From: Microbacterium flavescens
Lineage (GTDB): Bacteria; Actinomycetota; Actinomycetes; Actinomycetales; Microbacteriaceae
NCBI RefSeq assembly: GCF_018588945.1
Contig: NZ_JAFIWA010000004.1
Location: forward strand, 1 to 64,000
Reading direction: 5' to 3'
Length of the DNA: 64,000 nt
The translations under genes were made by a program, and so were the position numbers. Below, one piece after another: positions 48,290 through 56,921 of this stretch (position 1 is its first letter; each line of letters starts with the position of its first letter). The notes below the pieces were generated by a model. That model saw nothing but the letters and a program-made list of their open reading frames with translations. It was not told the origin of the DNA and made no database searches.

Positions 48290-48667
48290 CTACATCCGCT
48301 CGACCCAGGCGGCGCGCCAGTCGGGCGCCGGGAACGGCTTCGTCCAATACGCCGTCTCCTGTGCGATCCGGCCGTCCCGCAGCTCGAAGATGAAGATCGA
48401 CTGGTACGGATCACCGTCGCCGTAGTCGAGGTCGGCTTGGGCGACCCAGAGGTCGCCCTCCCCGATCAGCCGCCGCAGCGAGATCGTCGGCAGCTGCGGG
48501 AACGAGCCGTACACCACGCGGCGGTTGTCGCCGCCCACGATGCGCTCCCCCGACTGCGGCCACTCCATCACCGCGTCCTCGTGGAACAGCTCGTCCATTC
48601 CGCCGACGTCGCCCGCATTCAGTGTGGCGATGAGCGCTTCGACGAGGTCTCGGCCCGTGCGTGCCAT
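48290..48667 (-). CDS. NTF2-like (SnoaL-type) protein
   Basis: A 125-aa protein with the cone-shaped NTF2-like fold pattern: an N-terminal helix LVEALIATLNAGDVGGMDELF, a strand HEDAVMEWPQSGERIVGG, and a C-terminal FELRDGRIAQETAYWTKPF. Members include small enzymes and binding proteins, and nothing here fixes a substrate. AGGAG lies six bases before the ATG at 48667. It is the gene upstream of tRNA-Pro on the same strand. Confidence 0.85.
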   Translation of the reverse strand: MARTGRDLVEALIATLNAGDVGGMDELFHEDAVMEWPQSGERIVGGDNRRVVYGSFPQLPTISLRRLIGEGDLWVAQADLDYGDGDPYQSIFIFELRDGRIAQETAYWTKPFPAPDWRAAWVERM

Positions 48668-48764
48668 GATCGGCTCCTCCGCTGTGCCGCGCGTCGGGCT
48701 GACCTGGGAGCGGGATGACGGCCACCATGTACTACGATTGGTCGGTGCCCGTCAGCGGGCGCAC

Positions 48765-48835
48765 GGGGATGTAGCTCAATGGTAGAGCCTCAGTCTTCCA
48801 AACTGATGGTGCGGGTTCGATTCCCGTCATCCCCT
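48765..48835 (+). tRNA. tRNA-Gly (anticodon TCC)
   Basis: A 71-base tRNA without an encoded CCA. The acceptor GGGGATG pairs with CATCCCC; the D-arm contains AGCTCAATGGTAGAGC; the anticodon arm is TCAGT-CTTCCAA-ACTGA with anticodon TCC; the T-arm contains GGTTCGATTCC. Discriminator T73. It is a single gene, divergent from the NTF2-like gene. Confidence 0.97.
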
Positions 48836-48953
48836 CCGTATCGAATTCCGTCGACGGATTCGCCGCGCCGCTACAGGGATAGTCCCGACTCCGCGCCTAG
48901 CCTTGGCGGGTGACTGCGTACACCCTGGGCGACCAGCGGCTCGAGGAGTCGCC

Positions 48954-50396
48954 ATGAGCACGATGGCCCCGCCTCGCGCGCCTCGATCGTCCGCTTCCCG
49001 GCCGACCGCACCGCGCGCCGACAAGCGGCCGATGCGGTTTCCCGATACGTCGTCCCGCGCCGTGATGACCCGCCGCGGATGGTGGCTCGTCGTGCTGAAC
49101 TTCCTCGTCCCCGGCTCTGCGCAGGTGCTCGCGGGCAACCGCCGGCTCGGGCGCATCGGCGTCGTCTCGACCCTCGTGATGTGGGCGCTGGTGATCGCGG
49201 GCGTGCTGTCCGCACTGCTCGCACGGCCGGTGTTCCTCGCCATCGCGACGAACTGGTTCGCGCTGCTCCTGGCCCAGGGGCTCATGATCGCCTACGCCGT
49301 GCTCTGGGTCGTCCTCACCATCGACACCCTTCGACTCGTTCGCCTGGTCAAGACCGGGACACGTGCCCGGTTCGGCATCGCCGCGGCATCCGTCGTCCTC
49401 CTCGTGATCGCGAGCGGCACGGCGGCATACGCGGCCAACGTCGCGGGCACGACGCGCGACACCCTCGGCGTGGTCTTCGGCGCGGGCGGCCCGACCGTCC
49501 AGCCCTCCGAGGGCTACTACAACGTCCTCCTGCTGGGCGCCGATCACGTCACGACCAACGACTCCAAGCGGTTCGACAGCATCTCCGTCGTCTCGATCAA
49601 CGCGGAGACCGGGGCGACCACGATCACCGGCTTCCCCCGCGACATGCCCGGCTTCCCGTTCGCCGAGGGCCCCATGCAGGACAGGTATCCGAACGGGCAT
49701 GAAGGACACGCCGACGAGACGTGCGGCTGGGGAAGCGGCATCAACCAGCTGAACACCGAGGTCGAGGTCTGCCAGGACGGAAGCCTGATCTACCCCGACG
49801 CGGTGGAGGACGGCTCGGCACCGGGCATCGAGGCGACCAAGGATGCGGCGGAGGGGATCCTCGGCATCGAGATCCCGTACTACGTGACGATCGACATGTA
49901 CGCGTTCGAGGCGCTGATCGATGCGCTCGGCGGGGTGGAGATCACCGTCAAGGAGCGCCTGCCCGTCGGCGGGCCGAGCTATACCGGCCAACCGCTCGGG
50001 CAATGGGTCCAGGGGTGGATCGAGCCCGGCACCCAGCGCATGGACGGCTTCACGGCGCAGTGGTACGCACGCTCCCGCCACACCACCAGCGACTTCGACC
50101 GCATGCGACGTCAGCGCGAGCTGCAGCAGGCGATCCTGGCCCAGTTCACGCCGCAGGTGGTGCTCACGCGCTTCCAGGAGGTGGCCGATGCCGGTGCGGA
50201 CATGGTGAGCACCGACCTGCCGCAGTCCTTCATCCCGACCCTCCTCGACCTCGCCCTCAAGGCCAGGGAGCAGGAGGTCACGACGATCGAGCTGACGCCC
50301 GACAACGGCATCGACCAGAGCGAACCCGACTGGGCGTACATCCAGGAGCTGGTGCAGACGACCCTCCATCCGCCGAAGGCGACCCCCGAAGGCTGA
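48954..50396 (+). CDS. LytR-CpsA-Psr (LCP) family protein with an N-terminal four-segment membrane domain
   Basis: A 480-aa membrane protein. GAGGAG lies five bases before the ATG at 48954. Residues about 45-165 contain four hydrophobic segments, including LNFLVPGSAQVLAGNRRLGRIG, a TM2-like turn. The extracellular LCP domain follows: YYNVLLLGADHVTTNDSKRFDSISVVSI, GFPRDMPGFPF, GSGINQLNTEVEV, and ARSRHTTSDFDRMRRQRELQQAI. These include the Arg and Asp residues that bind polyprenyl phosphate. LCP enzymes attach cell-wall polymers to peptidoglycan. Most LCP proteins have a single anchor, so the multi-span N-terminus is less usual. Confidence 0.88.
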   Translation: MSTMAPPRAPRSSASRPTAPRADKRPMRFPDTSSRAVMTRRGWWLVVLNFLVPGSAQVLAGNRRLGRIGVVSTLVMWALVIAGVLSALLARPVFLAIATNWFALLLAQGLMIAYAVLWVVLTIDTLRLVRLVKTGTRARFGIAAASVVLLVIASGTAAYAANVAGTTRDTLGVVFGAGGPTVQPSEGYYNVLLLGADHVTTNDSKRFDSISVVSINAETGATTITGFPRDMPGFPFAEGPMQDRYPNGHEGHADETCGWGSGINQLNTEVEVCQDGSLIYPDAVEDGSAPGIEATKDAAEGILGIEIPYYVTIDMYAFEALIDALGGVEITVKERLPVGGPSYTGQPLGQWVQGWIEPGTQRMDGFTAQWYARSRHTTSDFDRMRRQRELQQAILAQFTPQVVLTRFQEVADAGADMVSTDLPQSFIPTLLDLALKAREQEVTTIELTPDNGIDQSEPDWAYIQELVQTTLHPPKATPEG

Positions 50397-50510
50397 GGCG
50401 CGGCGCTCTCGCCTCCTCCGGGTGATTTCGGCGGCGGGTGCTACCGGTCGAACCACCCGAGGGGCAGAATTCGGCTCAGTACTCGATCGGACGAACGCGA
50501 GGGAGCACCG

Positions 50511-51419
50511 ATGAGCACGCCGTCCTCCTCAGCGGGTGCGCCCAGGCCGCGCAAGCTCCCGCGTCGCCCGGCATCACGTCTCGCCGAAAAGTGGACGCGG
50601 ATCGACGACGTCGACGTGTTCTACCGGGAGTCGCCGAACCCGCCGGCCGACGCCCGCGTGATGACGCACGTCCACGGCTTCGGGCTCTCCGGCCGGTACC
50701 TGCTTCCGACGGCGGAGCGCCTCGCGGATGAGTTCCACACCTTCGTCCCGGACCTCCCCGGGTTCGGCCGCAGCGGCAAGCGGCGCGACATGCTCGACAT
50801 CCCCGACCTCGCTCACGCAGCCGCCGACTTCCTCGACGACCGCGGCGTCGAGAAGTCGACGCTCGTGGGCAACTCCATGGGCTGCCCGGTCATCATCGAG
50901 TTCGCGCATCACTATCCGGGGCGGATCGACCGCGCCGTTCTCGTCTCCCCCGCCGGCGGTCTGTTCAACCAGCCCCTGCGGCGCGCCATCACGCAGTTGT
51001 CGAAGGATGCTCCGCGCGAGCCCACCCGGATGGCGCGGGTCGCCGTGCCCGACTATGTGCGGTTCGGCGTGCCGAGCACGATGCGCATGTTCAAAGCGCT
51101 GACGCAGTACCCGTCCCTCCAGCGACTGCTGGAGATGCGCATTCCCACGCTCGTCGTGCTCGGGCAACGCGACCCGCTTCTCCCCCACGCGCATCGGGTG
51201 GACGAGATCGCGAGCCAGACGGACAGCCACGTGCTCGTCGTCCTGATAGAAGGCGCCGCGCACGCGATCAACTTCAGCCACCCGGGTCAGCTCGCGCACG
51301 TCATCAAGCTCTTCATGGACGACGAGCCCATCGAGAACGATCCCGGATGGCCCGGTCACGTGCGCCTGTACGAGGTGCACCGGGGCAAGCACCATCCTCC
51401 ACGCCGCTCGCCCGAGTAA
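50511..51419 (+). CDS. Alpha/beta hydrolase
   Basis: A 302-aa alpha/beta-fold hydrolase. The nucleophile elbow GNSMG places Ser122; the oxyanion region is VHGFGLSGRYL; the late acid and base are in VVLGQRDPLLPHAH and EGAAHAINF. The basic N-terminal tail (PRPRKLPRRPASRLAEKW) is followed by IDDVDVFYRE, a strand common in meta-cleavage hydrolase-like proteins. No signal peptide. The substrate is unknown. It stands alone on plus and faces the carbonic anhydrase gene. Confidence 0.87.
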   Translation: MSTPSSSAGAPRPRKLPRRPASRLAEKWTRIDDVDVFYRESPNPPADARVMTHVHGFGLSGRYLLPTAERLADEFHTFVPDLPGFGRSGKRRDMLDIPDLAHAAADFLDDRGVEKSTLVGNSMGCPVIIEFAHHYPGRIDRAVLVSPAGGLFNQPLRRAITQLSKDAPREPTRMARVAVPDYVRFGVPSTMRMFKALTQYPSLQRLLEMRIPTLVVLGQRDPLLPHAHRVDEIASQTDSHVLVVLIEGAAHAINFSHPGQLAHVIKLFMDDEPIENDPGWPGHVRLYEVHRGKHHPPRRSPE

Positions 51420-51431
51420 GGCGACGCGGGC

Positions 51432-51971
51432 TCAGCCGACGGGGCCGGCGTCGAGGTGCTCGCCGATGTGGGCGAGATAGTGCGCGGCGTTGGCCATGAG
51501 GCCTGCACGCTCCTCGTCGGTGAGCTCTCGGCGCACCTTGGCCGGCACGCCGGCGACGAGGGAGCCGTCGGGGATCTCCGAGCCTTCGAGCACCACCGCT
51601 CCGCCCGCGATGAGGCAGCCGCGGCCGATGCGGGCGCCGTTGAGCACCACTGCACCCATGCCCACGAGCGAGCCGTCGCCGATCGTGCAGCCGTGCACGA
51701 CGGCGTTGTGCCCGACCGAGACGTCGTCGCCGATCACGACGGGTTTGCCGGCGTCGACGTGCACCGAAACGTTGTCCTGCAGGTTGCTGCGCGCGCCCAC
51801 CGTGATGGTGTCGCCGTCGGCGCGCAGCACGGCGTTGTACCAGACGCTCGCGCCCGGTCCGAGGGTGACACCCCCGACGACGCGGGCGCCGTCGGCGATG
51901 AACGAGGTGGGGTCGAGCGCGGGCGTCCTGCCCGCCACGCTGAGAACCGAGGCTCCGGAGGCGATCGTCAT
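51432..51971 (-). CDS. Gamma carbonic anhydrase-like protein
   Basis: A 179-aa left-handed beta-helix protein built from hexapeptide repeats ([LIV]-G-x4 pattern from residue 28 to 140). The putative zinc-binding histidines are H71, H88 and H93 (VSVHVDAG, SVGHNAVVHG), as in the Cam/YrdA group. Many members have weak or no carbonic anhydrase activity, so the activity is tentative. Its start overlaps the stop of the acyltransferase gene (ATGA). Confidence 0.87.
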   Translation of the reverse strand: MTIASGASVLSVAGRTPALDPTSFIADGARVVGGVTLGPGASVWYNAVLRADGDTITVGARSNLQDNVSVHVDAGKPVVIGDDVSVGHNAVVHGCTIGDGSLVGMGAVVLNGARIGRGCLIAGGAVVLEGSEIPDGSLVAGVPAKVRRELTDEERAGLMANAAHYLAHIGEHLDAGPVG

Positions 51972-54115
51972 GGTCCGACTCTATTGGCGAGGCCGTCACG
52001 GATCGCCTCGGCGTACCACGGCGCCAGCGTGTCGGCGAAGGTCACCGTGAGGTGATCCTGGTCGCGATAGATGTTCGCTCCGCCCACGACCGGCACGCAC
52101 AGCTCCTCGCCGCAGAACACATCCGTGAAGTCGAGGAGGGTGACCGACTCGCGCTGGTCGGCCGCCGCACGCAGTGGGTCGTCCGCCACGAGCACGTCCG
52201 AACGCAGTCCGTCGCACTCGGTCGCGTCGCGCGTGCGGAGGCACTTGTTGGGGTCTGTCTCCCAGACCGGGTTGTCGACGACCGTGATCACCGGCACGCC
52301 CTGGTCGAGCATCGCATCCCACGCGTTCACGTAGCCCGCGACGGCCGCGTCGTACGACGAGTCGAAGCCGGCCGACGAGTACGGAGTCGTGGCGATCGCC
52401 GCGGTGAAGACGGCGTCGAGGTCGGCGTCGGCCATGGCCGACGTCACGCCCTCGCGCCAGTCGGTGCACGCGGCGCCGAAGGCTCCGGGCGTCGACAGCG
52501 GTGTCGTGTTCCACGGGCAGGCGCCCTTGAACCACGTGACCAGCTGCCACCCCTCCTGCTCGGCGATGCGCTCGAACGTCGACAGCAGCTGGTACGCGTG
52601 GCTGTCGCCGACGAGGGCGACGCGTGGGGCGTCGGGCTCGTCCGAACCGAACGTGCACGAGACCGGGCGCGCGTCGGTGAGCTGCACGAAGCACTGCTCG
52701 TCGGCGGGCCGGTCGATCCCGGCGAACCCGGGCGCGGGCAGGATGGTGTCCCCGAACTCGGCGTCCGCACACGACGGATCGAGCACCGAGGCGGCTCCGA
52801 AGCAGGGCGGCGGACTCTCCTGGAGCTGCTGGATGTCGCGCACCCCCGCGGTGTACGCCGGGGCGTTCACGAACCATGCCGTCGCCGCCACCGCGGCCAC
52901 GAGGAGCATCGCGCCGAGCGAGGTCCACAGGGTGACCCGCGCCGGGCGCGACGTCAGCACCTTCCACCCGCGGGCAGGGTCTTCGACGAATCGCTTGGTG
53001 AGCCAGGCCAGCACGAAGCACAGCACCAGAAGCGCCACGCGGTGGTAGATCGTGAGACCCCAGAACGGCACCGACGGCGCGATGATGATGAGCGGCCAGT
53101 GCCAGAGGTACAGCGAGTACGAGATGTCGCCGACGAACTGCGCGGGACGGATCGACAGCACGCGCGTGGGGTACCACCAGCGCGCGGTGTTCGACGCCGC
53201 CAGCACGGCCGCGGCGCCCAGAGTCGGAAGGGCCGCCATGTAGCCGGGGAACGGCGTCTGCCCGTCGAACGTGAAGATCACGTAGACCAGCACGAGGATG
53301 CCCGCCCACCCGAGCACGAAGCTGCCGATCGCGTTGCGCACCCGGAGCAGCGGCACCAGGGCGACGAGCGCACCGACGCCGAACTGCCACATCCGCCCGA
53401 AGGTGACGAAGTACGCCGGTGCGGGGTCGGTGATCGTGAAGACCACGCAGAAGACGAAGGAGATCACCGTGACGATCGCGAGGGTGGTGATCACGGCGCG
53501 GCGGCGCGCGCCGCGGAAGAACTTCACACCGATCCACGCCGCCAGCAGCATGATCAGCGGCCACAAGACGTAGAACTGCTCCTCGAGCGACAGCGACCAG
53601 TAGTGCTGGACGGTGGTCGGGTCGCCGGAGTGGTTGAGATAGTCCGCGCTGTTGAGCGCGAGGAACCAGTTCTCGACGTAGAACGTCGACGCCAGGATCT
53701 CCTGCACCTCGTTGGGAAGCGCCGACGTGGGCGTGAGGTACGGCGACATCGCGACGAGCGCGCAGAACAGCAGGACGAGGAGGGAGGCCGGCAGCAGGCG
53801 GCGCGCGCGACGGGCCCAGAACTGGCCGAGCCGCACCGCTCCGGTGGCCGTCAGCTCGCGCATCAGGTGACCGGTGATCAGGAAGCCCGAGATCACGAAG
53901 AAGATGTCGACGCCGACGTAGCCGCCGGTGACCCGGCCGGGCCAGAAGTGGTACAGGACGACGGCGAGAACGGCGATCGCACGGAGCCCCTGCACGTGCG
54001 GGATGAAGCGCGACGGCTCGGCGTGCTCCGGTGAGCGGTCGCGCGGCTCACGGGTCACGGTGGCGGCGGGCGCTCGCAGATGCTGCGGCCCGAGGTCGTG
54101 ATCAGCGGAAGGCAC
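51968..54115 (-). CDS. Membrane acyltransferase with C-terminal SGNH domain (OafA/YrhL type)
   Basis: A 715-aa protein. The N-terminal half is acyltransferase 3: HVQGLRAIAVLAVVLYHFWP with the catalytic-type His, GGYVGVDIFFVISGFLITG, SLSLEEQFYVLWPL, and about ten hydrophobic segments. The C-terminal half is an extracellular SGNH hydrolase-like domain with ALVGDSHAYQ (block I) and RDQDHLT (block V). Such fusions O-acetylate surface polysaccharides or peptidoglycan. Several Cys in the second half could form disulfides, in keeping with an outside location. It is coupled to the carbonic anhydrase-like gene. Confidence 0.9.
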   Translation of the reverse strand: MPSADHDLGPQHLRAPAATVTREPRDRSPEHAEPSRFIPHVQGLRAIAVLAVVLYHFWPGRVTGGYVGVDIFFVISGFLITGHLMRELTATGAVRLGQFWARRARRLLPASLLVLLFCALVAMSPYLTPTSALPNEVQEILASTFYVENWFLALNSADYLNHSGDPTTVQHYWSLSLEEQFYVLWPLIMLLAAWIGVKFFRGARRRAVITTLAIVTVISFVFCVVFTITDPAPAYFVTFGRMWQFGVGALVALVPLLRVRNAIGSFVLGWAGILVLVYVIFTFDGQTPFPGYMAALPTLGAAAVLAASNTARWWYPTRVLSIRPAQFVGDISYSLYLWHWPLIIIAPSVPFWGLTIYHRVALLVLCFVLAWLTKRFVEDPARGWKVLTSRPARVTLWTSLGAMLLVAAVAATAWFVNAPAYTAGVRDIQQLQESPPPCFGAASVLDPSCADAEFGDTILPAPGFAGIDRPADEQCFVQLTDARPVSCTFGSDEPDAPRVALVGDSHAYQLLSTFERIAEQEGWQLVTWFKGACPWNTTPLSTPGAFGAACTDWREGVTSAMADADLDAVFTAAIATTPYSSAGFDSSYDAAVAGYVNAWDAMLDQGVPVITVVDNPVWETDPNKCLRTRDATECDGLRSDVLVADDPLRAAADQRESVTLLDFTDVFCGEELCVPVVGGANIYRDQDHLTVTFADTLAPWYAEAIRDGLANRVGP

Positions 54116-54197
54116 CTATCGACGTTAGCCGGTGTCGGCTGACAATCCCGCATGACGCACGGCCTCGCTCCGGGTGGTTAGCGGAGCCTTGTCTTGC

Positions 54198-54225
54198 TTG
54201 CGGAATGCCGGGTGCTGAGTAGCGT
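54198..54225 (+). promoter_or_regulatory. Possible dps promoter
   Basis: TTGCGG at 54198-54203 and TAGCGT at 54220-54225 are separated by 16 bases and lie about 60 bases upstream of the dps ATG. The match to consensus is partial. No OxyR or Fur-type box is recognised. Confidence 0.35.
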
Positions 54226-54286
54226 TGCACCCACCGGAGGACGCACGCCGATCGAGGCGTCCCTCCCGAAGATGGAGGCGCCAGAC

Positions 54287-54769
54287 ATGACCAAGACGAA
54301 CACCACCCCCGCAACCGCTGCCGACCCCACCGTCGCCGCCGCCAGCGCCCAGTTCCTCACTCCCCTCGTGCTCGGGCTTCAGGCTCTCGCCGTCAACGGC
54401 AAGCAGGCTCACTGGAACGTGCGCGGTGCGAACTTCATCGCGATCCATGAGCTCCTCGACTCGCTCGTCGCCAACGCGCAGGCCGGCGCCGATCAGGCCG
54501 CCGAGCGCATCGTGGCCCTCGGTCTCCCCGTCGACGCCCGCGTCAGCACGGTCGCCGCGAAGACCTCGACGTCGGTTCCCGCCGGCTTCACCCAGTGGGA
54601 GGCGCTCATCCGTGACGTGATCGCCGACATGGACATCGTGATCGCCGACACGCAGGCCGCGATCGACGGGCTCGACGAGTTCGACCTCACGAGCCAGGAC
54701 GTCGCCATCGGCATCAAGGAGACGCTGGAGAAGGACCGCTGGTTCCTCTTCGCACACCTCGCCGAGTGA
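54287..54769 (+). CDS. dps: DNA-binding ferritin-like protein Dps
   Basis: A 160-aa Dps that forms a 12-subunit cage, oxidises and stores iron and protects DNA under stress. The ferroxidase ligands are H42 (KQAHWNVRG), H54 and D58 (IAIHELLDSL), with acidic partners in the following helix. The N-terminal tail is Thr/Ala-rich with few basic residues, so DNA binding through the tail may be weak. GGAGG lies eight bases before the ATG at 54287; an in-frame ATG at 54272 has a poorer site. It is followed by a strong bidirectional terminator. Confidence 0.94.
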   Translation: MTKTNTTPATAADPTVAAASAQFLTPLVLGLQALAVNGKQAHWNVRGANFIAIHELLDSLVANAQAGADQAAERIVALGLPVDARVSTVAAKTSTSVPAGFTQWEALIRDVIADMDIVIADTQAAIDGLDEFDLTSQDVAIGIKETLEKDRWFLFAHLAE

Positions 54770-54801
54770 GCCGCACCGCTCGTTGAGCGAACGACAGTTG
54801 A

Positions 54802-54839
54802 CGAAACGCCCCGCACCTCCACGAGGTCGGGGCGTTTCG
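54802..54839. terminator. Bidirectional terminator between dps and the response regulator gene
   Basis: A perfect 12-base stem, CGAAACGCCCCG and CGGGGCGTTTCG, extended in the loop by ACCTC/GAGGT with one bulged base. The GAAA and TTTC edges give short U-tracts in both directions. It lies between convergent genes. Confidence 0.88.
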
Positions 54840-54849
54840 CACTTCTCGG

Positions 54850-55536
54850 CTAAGGCCGCTGCAGGAACGCGAGCACGGCGAGCACCCGGCGGTGCTCGGT
54901 GCCCGACTCCTCGAGACCGAGCTTCGCGAAGATGGCGCTGATGTTCTTCTCGACGGCGCCGACGCCGATGAACAGCCGCCCGGCGATGCTCGCGTTGCTG
55001 CGCCCCTCCGCCATGAGCGTGAGGACGTCGCGCTCCCGGGGCGTCAGCGTCGAGAGCGGGTCGGGACGCGCCGCGATGAGTCCCTGCACCACGAGGGGAT
55101 CGAGAACCGTGCCGCGCTCGCGCACACGGCGGACGGCATCGGTGAACTCCTCGAGCGACGTGACGCGGTCCTTCAGGAGGTAGCCCACTCCCCCGTCACC
55201 GGCGGCGAGGAGTTCACGGGCGTAGACGCCCTCGACGTACTGGCTGAGCACGAGGATGCCGACGTGCGGAAGCGCGGCGCGCAGAGTGAGCGCGGCCCGG
55301 ATGCCCTCGTCGCGGAATCCCGGAGGAAGCCGCACATCGAGGATCGCGACATCCGCTTCGGCATCGCGCACGCGTTGGACGATGTCGTCGGCATCTCCCC
55401 ACGCGCCGGCGGTGACGTAGCCCGCCTCGTCGAACAGCCGCACGAGACCCTCTCGCAGGAGCACCGAGTCCTCGGCGAGCACCACGCGCACGGGCGAGCT
55501 TCCGGAAGCCATGCCCTCAGCATAGGGAGCGCTCAC
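54850..55536 (-). CDS. NarL/LuxR family response regulator
   Basis: A 228-aa two-component regulator. The receiver domain has the acidic pair in VVLAEDSVLLREG, phospho-accepting Asp at about 67 (VAILDVRLPP) and Lys in YLLKDRV. The LuxR HTH is STLTPRERDVLTLMAEGRSNASIAGRL. The GTG at 55536 overlaps the kinase stop (GTGA), but an ATG at 55512 gives a more typical start (MASGSSPVRVV). It is partnered with the kinase encoded just upstream. Its targets are unknown; the adjoining multicopper oxidase gene is a candidate. Confidence 0.92.
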   Translation of the reverse strand: MSAPYAEGMASGSSPVRVVLAEDSVLLREGLVRLFDEAGYVTAGAWGDADDIVQRVRDAEADVAILDVRLPPGFRDEGIRAALTLRAALPHVGILVLSQYVEGVYARELLAAGDGGVGYLLKDRVTSLEEFTDAVRRVRERGTVLDPLVVQGLIAARPDPLSTLTPRERDVLTLMAEGRSNASIAGRLFIGVGAVEKNISAIFAKLGLEESGTEHRRVLAVLAFLQRP

Positions 55537-56921
55537 GATGCGACCGGAGTCAGCGGCACGTGCGCGCCGACCGACGTCGGACCGCCGGCGGGGCTGTCCA
55601 CGACGAGCATGCCCCGCAGGCCGGCGACCCGCTCGCGCAGGCCTTCGAGCCCGTGGCCGGCGGCATACGACGCTCCGCCGCGGCCGTTGTCGACCACCCA
55701 GACGTCCAGCATCGAGGGGACGCCCGAGACCGAGGGCCGCAGCGACGCCTTCAGGGTGACGGCGCTCGCCCCCGAGTGCTTGACGACGTTCGTGAACAGC
55801 TCCGCGACGACGAAGTACACCGTGCGCGCCACCTCGGGGCTCGTCACGGCATCGATCGCGGGGTCGATGTCGGTGTGCACGACCAGCGGCGTGGTCGCGG
55901 CCACGGCCGAGAGCGCGGCGGCGAGGCCGCGGTCCTGCAGCAAGGGCGGGGCGACGCCGCTCGAGAGCGCGCGCAGCTCGTCGAGTGCCGCCTTGGCGTG
56001 ACCTCGCGCCTCACGTGCCAGCTCGGCAGCGGCATCCGCGTCACCCGACTCCGCACGTCGCTCGAGAGCCGCGAGGTCCATCTGCAGGCGCACCAGTCGC
56101 TGCTGCGGCCCGTCGTGGATGTCGCGCTCGAGGCGGCGCAGAGCGACGTCCTCGGCGTGCACGGCCGCGCCGCGGGCGGCGGCCTCGGCGCGCACCTCTG
56201 CGGCCAGGTCATCGGAGCGCCAACGCCCCAGCATGCCCTGAGCGACCGCGTGGTGGCCGCGGGCGAGACCGCCGAGCACCCACGGCATCGTGAAGGTGAA
56301 CACGATGCCGGCCAGCAGGTAGAGCGTGACCTCGACGGCCCACGACGACCACCCGCCGAACATCCAGGGAAGCGCGTCGGCGACGTAGCGCCCCCAGTCC
56401 CCGCCGTCCCCGCGGGGGATGAACGCACCCCAGATCCAGTACGTCAGCCCGCCGAGGCCGACGCTGAGCCACACCGTCGTGAGCACGAACGAGATCGTGC
56501 TGATGACCGGGCTCACGAGCATGCCGTGCACGAGGTACAGCCAGTAGTGCGCGTTGCGGATGGGGCGCGTCAGCGTCGCCCAGAATCCACCGGCGCCCGG
56601 CTTGTCGCGATTCCACTCGGGCTCTTCGATCTGCGGCAGGCCGGTGAGCCAGAGGAGGCCGCGGTCCGCGATGCCGAAGCCTCGAGCGACGAACAGCGTC
56701 GCCACGACGAGCGGCAGGCCGACGACGAGGACGAGCAGCCCCACCCCGGTCCAGAACAGCGAAGCCAGCACGCTGAGCGAGACGATCGCGAGCACGAAGA
56801 CCGCGAGGAGGTAGACGGCACTGCCGGGCGTGCGGGTCCAGGCGCGGCCGTACGCCGCCCAGAAGCCCTCCGGCGCCTCGCGAGGCCCGGACGTGACGGC
56901 GTCAGTGGTCATGGTGGTCAT
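55533..56921 (-). CDS. NarL-type sensor histidine kinase
   Basis: A 462-aa membrane kinase. Four or more hydrophobic segments fill residues 35-220, with little outside the membrane, suggesting an intramembrane or membrane-state sensor. The HisKA_3 motif LERDIHDGPQQRLVRLQ places the phosphorylated His269. The ATPase domain has FTNVVKHSGAS (N box) and VVDNGRGGA, then GHGLEGLRERVAGL. The ATG at 56921 overlaps the multicopper oxidase stop by 20 bases. It forms a pair with the response regulator. Confidence 0.92.
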   Translation of the reverse strand: MTTMTTDAVTSGPREAPEGFWAAYGRAWTRTPGSAVYLLAVFVLAIVSLSVLASLFWTGVGLLVLVVGLPLVVATLFVARGFGIADRGLLWLTGLPQIEEPEWNRDKPGAGGFWATLTRPIRNAHYWLYLVHGMLVSPVISTISFVLTTVWLSVGLGGLTYWIWGAFIPRGDGGDWGRYVADALPWMFGGWSSWAVEVTLYLLAGIVFTFTMPWVLGGLARGHHAVAQGMLGRWRSDDLAAEVRAEAAARGAAVHAEDVALRRLERDIHDGPQQRLVRLQMDLAALERRAESGDADAAAELAREARGHAKAALDELRALSSGVAPPLLQDRGLAAALSAVAATTPLVVHTDIDPAIDAVTSPEVARTVYFVVAELFTNVVKHSGASAVTLKASLRPSVSGVPSMLDVWVVDNGRGGASYAAGHGLEGLRERVAGLRGMLVVDSPAGGPTSVGAHVPLTPVAS

